Shown here in pieces: positions 49,332 to 57,500 of a DNA stretch of 64,000 nt. Position numbers and translations under genes: made by a program. A model generated the notes under the pieces. That model saw only the letters and a program-made list of their open reading frames with translations, made no database searches and was not told where the DNA came from. Every line of letters starts with the position of its first letter. Within the stretch, counting starts at the first letter, position 1. This stretch comes from Saliniramus sp050485405 (lineage in GTDB: Bacteria > Pseudomonadota > Alphaproteobacteria > Rhizobiales > Beijerinckiaceae). Location: the NCBI GenBank assembly GCA_050485405.1, contig JBJHBI010000013.1:1-64000 (forward strand), written 5' to 3'.

Positions 49332-50834
49332 TCATCGCCAGGCAAATTGCCGTTTCCAGCGATCCGATGCGGACTGCGTCGAACATCTTGCCGATGCCAT
49401 CGATTGTGACCATTTTGCAGTCGATGAGATGTCCATCCTCATGTCCGTGAATGCAGACCGAAGGGGTAGCCGGTCGAATTTCCCGTCGAAACACGCATAA
49501 GCGGGGATGCTCATCGCCGCTTCGAGCACATTGTGGACCATTAGTGGATACACGAAATTCGGGAGGCTAGGCTCCCCACATCCCGTAACGACGCGGAGTG
49601 TCAACTCAAGATGTCGTAGCCGCACTTCCTCCCCTGGACGACTAAAAGGCGAGATACGTGGAATCGAGTCCCTCAGACTGGAAGCCAACTCGGGCATTCC
49701 AAAATCACGCATAACAAGCTCGGCGTGTCGGCTGCCGCGCTGGAATTCCCTATTTGGAGTGAAGGTCTCCGAAACCGCTTCTAGGATTACCGAAGACAGA
49801 GAACGAAGTTCCTGATCCGCACAAGCCCTCACGACTCGCCAACTTTTTCGAAGCCCGCGCTCCAGCAAGGCATCGACAGCCGATGACGCGATCGGCCGAG
49901 AAAGGAAAAGCGCGTCACCGCCCTGACCTTCTAGCAAACGAACATCTTCACCAAATCGTTCCATTAGATGATTTAGCAAAGAACCATACATCGTTCTTAA
50001 TGTTGGAAAGGGCAGTTTTTTGAAAGTTAGTGATGAGAAGGGACGGTATTCATCAATTCCGATAAAGCTCGTTTTGATTTGTGTTGATTCTGAAACGCGT
50101 TTTGCAAGTTCCTGTTCGTAGCCTGAGGGATCAGCCTCGCTATACAAATGTACAGCCTCAACAATTTCGCTCTTTCGTGCGAGATGGATCGCGGCCGCCA
50201 ACGCCGACGAATCTACTCCGCCCGAGAGCATCAGCAGATTTGGGCGCTCATGGCTTAATATTCGATCTACTACACCTACGATAGAATGGCGAACTATTCG
50301 TTCGCAACTTTCTGATATGATCGGAAAATTTATATATGCATAGTTTTGCTCTAATATTGGAACAAGTCTACACACTTCTCCCGGCTCAAAAACTATGATA
50401 TTCCAAAACGCTGTCCGCCCTCTTGGAAGAGCCTGTGTCTTCACGAAGGCCGCTATGCTTTTTGAACATAAACTGGCCCGTTTCGCTCTCACGATTCGAT
50501 CCAAATCACTATCAATGACCCATTTATCTTTAATTTTACTAGCGTACAACCTGAATTGTCGATCCCAAGATTGAATTATATACGTCTCCTCAGTGCAAAG
50601 ATCGCAAAATATGAAGACATATTGCCCACTAAATTTACGAAAAACATAAATTAAGTCTTTTATTAAATTGGATTTATTCTCAAAATCCAAAATAAACTTG
50701 TGCAACAATGAAATATCTTGCTGATCTTCATAAAATAAATAACCGATTGAATGCTGTGCCTTAAAAATTTTGTAAAGATTTGATCTAATCGACAGAGATA
50801 TTTTTTTTCCAATATTTATCTCGCGTCGTGTCAT
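49332..50834 (-). CDS. lasC: Lasso peptide macrolactam synthetase (asparagine-synthetase-like C protein)
   Basis: 500 residues. The PPi-loop SGGVDSSALAAA at 204-215 and the following VHLYSEADPSGYEQELAKRV identify the ATP-dependent asparagine-synthetase fold that activates the Asp/Glu side chain of the core and closes the ring. The N-terminal region corresponds to the glutaminase-like domain without an active-site Cys. GQGGDALFLSRP is the second synthetase motif. Normally about 80-100 more residues follow the DRLPLRSAF region; here the last 35 or so do not look like the family, so the C-terminus may be truncated. Overlaps lasB by 4 bp. AT-rich, unlike the neighbours. Confidence 0.85.
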   Translation of the reverse strand: MTRREINIGKKISLSIRSNLYKIFKAQHSIGYLFYEDQQDISLLHKFILDFENKSNLIKDLIYVFRKFSGQYVFIFCDLCTEETYIIQSWDRQFRLYASKIKDKWVIDSDLDRIVRAKRASLCSKSIAAFVKTQALPRGRTAFWNIIVFEPGEVCRLVPILEQNYAYINFPIISESCERIVRHSIVGVVDRILSHERPNLLMLSGGVDSSALAAAIHLARKSEIVEAVHLYSEADPSGYEQELAKRVSESTQIKTSFIGIDEYRPFSSLTFKKLPFPTLRTMYGSLLNHLMERFGEDVRLLEGQGGDALFLSRPIASSAVDALLERGLRKSWRVVRACADQELRSLSSVILEAVSETFTPNREFQRGSRHAELVMRDFGMPELASSLRDSIPRISPFSRPGEEVRLRHLELTLRVVTGCGEPSLPNFVYPLMVHNVLEAAMSIPAYACFDGKFDRLPLRSAFTDMRMDISSTAKWSQSMASARCSTQSASDRWKRQFAWR

Positions 50835-51568
50835 TGCTGCCTCCGGGCGGCGGTCTCGAAGATTACTGCGTAAACGCGCCTAAGTTGAGAGTGGTCGCCG
50901 ATTACGCGACCGCAAGAGTCTTCAATCCAAGCATGAGCGGTGAACGGGTGCGCGCGCACGCCTATCACAAGTCGAGGCATGTATCCGTTACGTGTAAGCT
51001 CGCCATGGAGAGCCACTGACCACTGCAAGCATTCGACCTTGAATGGGCAGAAAACAATGGCGCTCTCCAGCATACCTACTAATTCGTCTATAGAATATTT
51101 ACTACTTTTCTCCGAATATATCATATGTTGAAGATTATTAATGGCACAAAAGCCAAAAATCTTAACTTTTATACATGCAATCGAAAGACGTAAAATCGGT
51201 AATATACTTACACCTGTTCGCAATAAGGCGGCTCGACCCTTATGCTTCCAAAGCGGTGAATGGAACAAGCCGCAGCCGCATGTACGCTGTGAAATCACTC
51301 GTCCACCCGATAGCATTGTGGGAGGGTTTATTAGATTGAAGTCTTCGTTTTTTCTTGCGGAATCAACATATCGGAGAATTTTCTGCTCTACCAGCGATCG
51401 AGCAGTAGTAGTGCAATTGATATCGATGAAGCCATCAATGTGAATTGTCTGGCGATTGGAAAGCACTGAATTTGGAAAGATACTGTAAACGCCGTTGATA
51501 GTGTCGAGTGCGATGAATACATCCTCGAAGATAACTATATTTGTGTGTTCGCTGGGCATGACTTGCAT
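50831..51568 (-). CDS. lasB: Lasso peptide B protein: RiPP recognition domain fused to leader peptidase
   Basis: 245 residues. The first 80 residues fit the PqqD-like RiPP recognition element (B1) that binds the leader; the C-terminal part (about 150-245) is the transglutaminase-like cysteine peptidase (B2) with Cys180 (FKVECLQWSVALH), His212 (FTAHAWIED) and probably Asp225. It removes the leader next to the core Gly1. B1 and B2 are one polypeptide, as in proteobacterial clusters such as capistruin. The stop overlaps the lasC start (ATGA), so the two are coupled. A hairpin separates it from lasA. Confidence 0.9.
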   Translation of the reverse strand: MQVMPSEHTNIVIFEDVFIALDTINGVYSIFPNSVLSNRQTIHIDGFIDINCTTTARSLVEQKILRYVDSARKNEDFNLINPPTMLSGGRVISQRTCGCGLFHSPLWKHKGRAALLRTGVSILPILRLSIACIKVKIFGFCAINNLQHMIYSEKSSKYSIDELVGMLESAIVFCPFKVECLQWSVALHGELTRNGYMPRLVIGVRAHPFTAHAWIEDSCGRVIGDHSQLRRVYAVIFETAARRQQ

Positions 51569-51586
51569 CGCCGGGTCCTAGCTTGA

Positions 51587-51612
51587 GTCGCCAAACTGAA
51601 TGGTTCGGCGAC
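51587..51612 (-). promoter_or_regulatory. lasA-lasB intercistronic hairpin
   Basis: In the mRNA sense GTCGCCGAAC pairs with GTTTGGCGAC: a 10-bp stem with one G-U pair and a 6-nt loop, 42 nt after the lasA stop. No U-run follows. Hairpins between A and B are common in lasso operons and probably raise precursor levels over the enzymes. Confidence 0.65.
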
Positions 51613-51653
51613 CCCCGTTTCGGGCGAAGCCAGATCCGGATGTAATTCCGATC

Positions 51654-51794
51654 TCAGAAACGAGAGACGAACGGTTGATCGACCGTTTGGAAGCCCGGAC
51701 GCCCCTTGGTCACGTCACAGACACGGTACCTGGCGCCGAACGTAGTGGCGGAAAGTTTGCGGCGAAGGATTTTGCGAATGAGTGTGCTCAACAT
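51654..51794 (-). CDS. lasA: Lasso peptide precursor, capistruin-like
   Basis: 46 codons, too short for routine gene calling. GGAGG lies 6 nt before the ATG. The 30-residue basic leader ends in CDVTK with the required Thr at position -2. The core is GRPGFQTVDQPFVSRF: Gly1 and Asp9 give a nine-residue macrolactam ring, with a seven-residue tail. Compared with capistruin (GTPGFQTPDARVISRFGFN), G1, P3-T7, D9 and S14-F16 are identical; R2, V8, Q10, P11, F12 and V13 differ and the last three residues are absent. Arg15 and Phe16 are the likely steric plugs. Bulk, charge and position next to lasB make the call strong. A longer in-frame start at 51,881 lacks a ribosome site. Confidence 0.88.
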   Translation of the reverse strand: MLSTLIRKILRRKLSATTFGARYRVCDVTKGRPGFQTVDQPFVSRF

Positions 51795-51977
51795 GAGTGC
51801 CTCCAGTTTGCCTAACTTTCGCGAGCATTCCCCGCGAACACCAGCAAAGATTGAGGAACAATATGGCAGAAATTTGATCATAGGATGTATAATTGACTTT
51901 ATAAATCTTTAAGTTGCATCTCCATGCATCTGCAGCTAGCGTGCTGCGTACGGGTTTCAGGCTTTCGAGGTGACTGT
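51795..51977. promoter_or_regulatory. Divergent promoter region between lasA and the exporter
   Basis: 183 bp of AT-rich DNA with TATAAA- and TATACAT-like boxes in the lasA direction. It must hold promoters for both arms; no operator is recognised. Confidence 0.4.
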
Positions 51978-53747
51978 ATGCTGACGCGTAGCTCATTCGT
52001 GACCCTCTCCCAACTCGCTCGAACAGCGCTCGACTGGCGGACCAAGGCGCGGGGCGACATCGCAGCTGGTTTCGTCGTCGAAGTCTGCGTCCTCTGCCTG
52101 TCGATCGCGGGTCCGCTCCTTCTTGCACGAGCAGTCGATGCGCTGACGAATCCCGACGATGGCTCCCTCCAAGCCGTCTTGCTGGTGGTCGCCTTCGTCG
52201 GTGCATGGGCACTTCTCTCGGTTTTCGGCTCGTGGAAGCTCGTCTTCACGGGGCGTATCTCAAGCAAAGTGGCGCAGGTACTGTCCGTGGACGCGCTCGC
52301 ATCAATCGCCCGCCGACGCGCCTTCGAGAGCGGTTTCGACGGCGGGGCGGCGCAAGGCATGCTGGAGCGGCTCAAATACAGCCTCGATCTTCTCGTGGAG
52401 GGCCTGCTGTGGCGCTTCCTGCCGCTCGTCTTGCAGGCGTCCGCGGTCGTCTTTCTGCTCCTCGGCGTGCTGCCGCCGCTCTATGCAGCGATCGTCGGCT
52501 GCGTCTTCACCGCCTTTTTCGCTTTGTCGCAAATGACCGCGGCGCAATACGAGGCTGATACCGTCCGGGTCAACGAAAGCGACGGCGCCATCTCGAACGC
52601 GATGGGCGATTATCTGCGCAACCTGCGAAAAATCGCCGCGAACGGGGCAGTCCCGCTCGAAACGGTCCGTCTGTCCTGCACCTATGGTGTGCGGACGCAG
52701 CGCGTCTCCGAGAATGCCGCTCTGCTGACGCGCCTCGTCGTCCTCAAGTACGGACTCCTGGGCGCCGGCATCGCCGGCCTGCTCGCCCTCGCGGCCCGCG
52801 ACGTGGCCGCCGGAACGATCAGCCTCGGCGACTTCGTGCTGATCCAGGCTTACGTTTTCCAGTTCGCCATTCCGCTGGCATCCTTCGGCTTCGTGCTGCG
52901 CCAATCACAGATCTGCATCGCGAACGTCGCCGACGTGCTCGAGCTGGCGAGTTTGGAGCAGGAGCGCTCTGACCGCGAAACACTACCTCAGCTCGTCAAC
53001 GAGATTGCGCTGCGCGACGTCGGCTTCTCTTATGATCACGATACGATCGTCCTGGCCGGTTGCGATCTCACGATAGCGAGAGGGCATCTCGTCGCCATCG
53101 TCGGCCCGAACGGGGCCGGCAAGTCGACGCTCGCGAAGCTCGTCGCGGGCGTGATCGAACCGACGCACGGTGTCGTCGCCTATGACGGTGGGGCGACAGC
53201 GACGCTCGATTTCGACGGATCGCATCGCCCGGTGCTCTACGTTCCCCAGCATATCACGCTCTTCAATCGCACGGTGCGCGACAATCTCTTGTTCCCGCTG
53301 CAGAAGCGATTCGATACGGAGCTTCTGGCCGATCTCGCCCGGTTGCACTTCGAGCACGAATTCGCGGACGAGGGGCTTCTCGATCGCCCTGTCGGGGAAC
53401 TCGGAGCGGCACTGTCGGGCGGGCAGATCCAGAAGCTCGAGATCGTCCGCCTGTGCGGCGTTGGGCAGGCGGTTCTCGTCCTCGACGAGACGCTCTCAGC
53501 ACTCGATTCCCGCAGCGAAGAGACGGCTTTGGACATGCTGCGCGCCTCGACGGATCGCACGATCGTGATCGTCTCTCATCGCTGCGAGACGGCAGAGCGC
53601 GCGGATGTCGTCGTCTTCGTCGACGACCAGACCGTGCGTGCGGTCGGAACTCATGCCGAGCTCATGGAGACCAAATCGTATTATCGCGTACATTGGTCGA
53701 GGAGTGGCGCCGCGCTGGAGAAAGGAACCGCGCGAGATCCGGTTTAA
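51978..53747 (+). CDS. lasD: ABC exporter, probable lasso peptide export/immunity (D protein)
   Basis: 589 residues: N-terminal six-helix exporter domain (about 25-325) and a nucleotide-binding domain with Walker A GPNGAGKST at 376-384, signature LSGGQ at 479-483 and Walker B VLVLDE at 499-504. Such half-transporters export lasso peptides and protect the producer. The GAGG at 51,967 supports ATG 51,978. It is divergent from lasABC, not downstream as in capistruin, and is GC-rich like the chromosome while lasABC are AT-rich. Export of the peptide is therefore inferred from position. Confidence 0.8.
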   Translation: MLTRSSFVTLSQLARTALDWRTKARGDIAAGFVVEVCVLCLSIAGPLLLARAVDALTNPDDGSLQAVLLVVAFVGAWALLSVFGSWKLVFTGRISSKVAQVLSVDALASIARRRAFESGFDGGAAQGMLERLKYSLDLLVEGLLWRFLPLVLQASAVVFLLLGVLPPLYAAIVGCVFTAFFALSQMTAAQYEADTVRVNESDGAISNAMGDYLRNLRKIAANGAVPLETVRLSCTYGVRTQRVSENAALLTRLVVLKYGLLGAGIAGLLALAARDVAAGTISLGDFVLIQAYVFQFAIPLASFGFVLRQSQICIANVADVLELASLEQERSDRETLPQLVNEIALRDVGFSYDHDTIVLAGCDLTIARGHLVAIVGPNGAGKSTLAKLVAGVIEPTHGVVAYDGGATATLDFDGSHRPVLYVPQHITLFNRTVRDNLLFPLQKRFDTELLADLARLHFEHEFADEGLLDRPVGELGAALSGGQIQKLEIVRLCGVGQAVLVLDETLSALDSRSEETALDMLRASTDRTIVIVSHRCETAERADVVVFVDDQTVRAVGTHAELMETKSYYRVHWSRSGAALEKGTARDPV

Positions 53748-54545
53748 TGGCCGTTTTACCGATCGTCGGATAGGTTGAACGCGATGATCACCGATCTCGA
53801 CGCGCGCGAGGGGCGCGATCGCCCGCGCTCGCACGTTCTGCTGCGCCCGGCATCGGCCGCTTGGCGGAGGGGCGCACGGGTCAGTTCGATCTCGCCGCCT
53901 CGAGCTTGCAGGCGCGGCGCCATCTCTTCGCCGAGCATTTCGGCTCGCATCCCGCGATCGCGGACTGCATTAACGGGGCCGTTCTACGGACGGCGCCTGT
54001 GCCTCGACGGGGCTCCCCAGAAAAGCGATGGACGTGGCCAGAAGCGTTCCGGCGAAAAGTGCGGCGTGTTTCATTGCTCGACTCCCGAGTTTGTTTCTCG
54101 GGAACCGGCTAGTCTTGCCCTGTAACGCTCCCGTGACACACCTTCGTGAAATCTGCAAAGGCGGTTTTGGGCCAAATCGCGGCGCCGGCTAAGGAGCAAG
54201 GCAGCCGATCGTCCGCTTTCCGTCGACCCACCGGCGAGACCGGGCGCGGCCAGCCCCCTACCGCATAAGCCAACTAGCTCGATCTCGAGACAGACCGGCG
54301 AGGATAACCGAACCGACCGGGTCCGATTTCGACCTCGACGCTTCGGCCCGCCAAAGCCGGCTACACCGACGCATCGGGCGGCAGGCAGATTCACACATCT
54401 ATCTATCAAATTAATTGTATTGTATCTTTCTATAATTTTTAATTATCAAAAATCATTTGATGTAATTTAAATTTTTAGTTAACTGTGTAAAGAACATCAA
54501 CATCCGATCCCGCAGGATTCGCCGCGGAGTGCCTGGAGTAGGACC
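53748..54545. other. Gap before the RelA/SpoT-domain gene
   Basis: Holds one possible small secreted-protein gene (53,970-54,074, minus). 54,395-54,500 is strongly AT-rich and probably contains the promoter of the large downstream gene. Nothing else recognised. Confidence 0.5.
53970..54074 (-). CDS. Possible small signal-peptide protein (34 aa)
   Basis: MKHAALFAGTLLATSIAFLG is a good signal peptide with a plausible AQA cleavage site, and GGGAG lies 7 nt before the ATG. The mature part would be only a few residues, so this may be the start of a truncated secreted protein rather than a functional gene. Confidence 0.35.
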   Translation of the reverse strand: MKHAALFAGTLLATSIAFLGSPVEAQAPSVERPR

Positions 54546-57500
54546 ATGAGCCTCGCTATTCGCAACGACGCACGTCCGGTCACGACCGACCGGTTCCAGG
54601 CACCGAGCGCGTTCGACCTCCCGGCACAGATGCCGGCTCCGGCCACCGTGGCGCGCGCGCCCGAGAGCCAGCAGTCATTGGTCGCGCAAACGGTTTCCGA
54701 CGAGACCTTCGTGCGGGAGCATCGCCGTTTTCTCGCCGATCTCGACAACGAAGCCGGCCGATTCGAATTCGACCCCGTGGATTTCGTCCAGTCGACAATC
54801 AACCGGATCGGCAGCGGGACGGGCCTGTTCGAAACGCAGCTCAGCCCGCACCAGCGTGTTGGCCCCCTGCGCCAGGCCTATGTCGAGGCGATCGATCGCT
54901 TCGAGGCCGGTGATCCGCAGGTCTCCCGATCGACGTTGACGGAGCTTCGCGCCGCACTCGATTCCGCCATTACCGGAATTCAGCGGGGCGACGCGCAGCG
55001 CCGGGAACTCCTCGCCGGGTTCGGCGCGGGCACGGCGGAATTCTTCCGTTCGACCTCCGTAGGCCTCGCCGCCGGTGTCGGCAGCGCGATCGGGGGTCCC
55101 GCGACAGGCGCGATGGCCGGCGGGCTGCAGTCGGTCGGGACCTTGATGGCGATGGTCGCCTCCGCTGAAGCGCAAGGGGTCCCCCTCGATCAGCTCGATC
55201 TTCCGCAACGGCTCGTCGACGACGTCGCCAACGTCTTCTCGACGCTCGCCGGGCCGGCTCTCCTCACTTTCATGGGGCTGCCCGGGGCGCCGACGGCCAA
55301 TACGATGCGTGCGATCGCCGCCCATATGGGGCGCCAGGGCATGATCGATGCCGGTCTCGACGGCCTGACGACGACTGTCTCGGAAGCCGTGATCAACGGA
55401 CAGGAGATCCCCGAGGCACTTCGCGCCGGTGCGGTCGCGGGTGCCTGGAGCTTCGTCCTGTCGGGCGCGGTGAGCGGTCCGCTCGGCGCCATCGACGCGC
55501 GCCAGCAAACGGCTCTCGCCAACACCTTGCGGCAGATGAACGCGAACGAGGTTACGCAATGGTCGGGCGCGCTCGACGCCCGTACGGCGAGTTCGCTGCG
55601 CGAGCAGCAACCGATCGTGTATCGCGCGCTGGAGGAAAAGCTCGGCGCCGATCGGATGAACGGCCTCGTCGGTGCGGCGCAGGGCCGACCCCATTCATCG
55701 GCGAGCCCGAACCCCGAGACGCGGGCCGCCGTCACCGAGCCGACCGCCAATACGCGCACGGCAGTCGCCGATCCGCCCGGCGGTGCGCCGAGCAATCGTG
55801 CGATGGCGGATGGAACCACCCGCGCGGAACCCGCCACCGGTCGCGCGCCGGACAATCAGGCGACGCTCGCCCGCAACCGACAGGCGCTTGAGGAGAGTTT
55901 GGGCACGGACCATGTGAGCCAGACGGTTCAGCCGGACGAGAATGCGGCGGTAACCGCCGCGCGGCGACTGAACGACGAGGTCCGCACCCGCAACGACAAC
56001 ATGGCGAGTGCGGGTATTCCCGATCGCGTCCTCGACGTCACCATCCCCGTGCGCGGGACAGTCGATGGTGAGGCGGTCGATTTCAACCTGCGCGGCGCGC
56101 CGCTCGCCCTGGAGAACGAGGTCCGCCGCCTGCAAGACAGCGGGGTCATTCCGGCCGATTTCGATGTCGGTGCCGCAGCGGCACAGGCGGGAGCGCCGTG
56201 GAACACGATCCGCCAGGCCGATCTCGACCTACGGGCCAACCAGCTCGAGGTCCAGAACGGCACGACATTGTTCGACACGACGGTGAACGTGGAAGTGGAC
56301 GAGGGCTCGGCCTTGCAAAGAGTGCGCGACATCAACGCGAACTCGAGCGGCGACGCGCCGGTGGCTCTGTTCATCCCGCTCGAATCGCGCATTGCGGGAT
56401 CGGAAGGCGCCGGGGGCACCGGGCGCGCGGCGACATTCTTCGTCCAGACTCCGGACCGGGTCCGCGCATTCTTCGACACCATGGTCGATCAGGGCCGTTT
56501 CACGATCCCTGAGGGCCAGTCCCGCGACAGCGCTTTCCAGGACCTGCTGGAGCGTAGCGGTGTGGGTGGCAGCTTCGCCGGGCGTTTGTCCGCAGCGCAG
56601 GATACGGGCTACCGCGCGCGCCTGCCCCAGATCGGCGGCCAGCAGCCCCAACTGGTCGTCGGCGAGGAGGCCTACACGGATATCCGCTCCCGCGCCCGCG
56701 AAGCGAATGCCGGAGCACGCGACGCCATCGCGTCGGGTGACGGCAGCCGCATGGACAGCCTCGCTCTCGTCGTGCCCGGTCCCGGGCCGCGTGGCGCCTT
56801 CGCCGAGAACCTGACACGCGGCGAGACCGCCTCGCTCCTCAACGCCATGCAGGATTCCGGCCTGATCCGCGACGGCGTGTCCATGAACGACATCATCGCA
56901 GCCAACAATCTGCAGGATTTCGTCGGCATCGAGGGCGGACAGGTCGTCGTGCTCGACCCGCGCCGCACCATCACGGGCACTCCCGACGGCCCAGCACTGC
57001 CCCCGGCCGCAAACGATTCCAGCCCGGGCGCGAGCGCTGAAGGTGGCGGTCGGCAGCCGCCGAACGGGCCGCCTCCCCCGGCGGCACCGAGCCCGGCCGA
57101 TCCCGACGAGCCGGGCGGTCCGCTCGGCCCGGTCGGAAACGTTACCGACAACAGCCGGACGCTGGATAATATCAGCCGCGCGCCCTATCGCGACGTCGCG
57201 GCCTATATCAACGACCCCGATACCGAGCTGAGCGAGCTTCCCGAACCGCTCCTCGCCGCATTCGAACGACGGTTGCGCGACGGCCTCGACGATGCCGATA
57301 TCGATCCCGCCACCCGCACATCTCTCGAACAGGCCATGCAGCGGCTGCATGGCGACGGGACGGCGGGGCAGCCGGGCGGCGCCCCGACCGGCCAGCAATC
57401 GGCGCTGCCGGGGAACCCGATCTTCGACATGCTCGCGCCGGGTCAGTCCACGACGGACGCGCTCGACATGCCCGAGACGACGCCACGTCCGGACGCCGAT

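Noticed and set aside
49294..49494. 66-codon minus-strand frame as a continuation of lasC
   Set aside because: A frameshift could join it, but its sequence does not resemble the synthetase C-terminus.
51654..51881. Longer start for the lasso precursor (75 codons)
   Set aside because: No ribosome site at 51,881, whereas GGAGG precedes the ATG at 51,794, and the leader length then fits the family.
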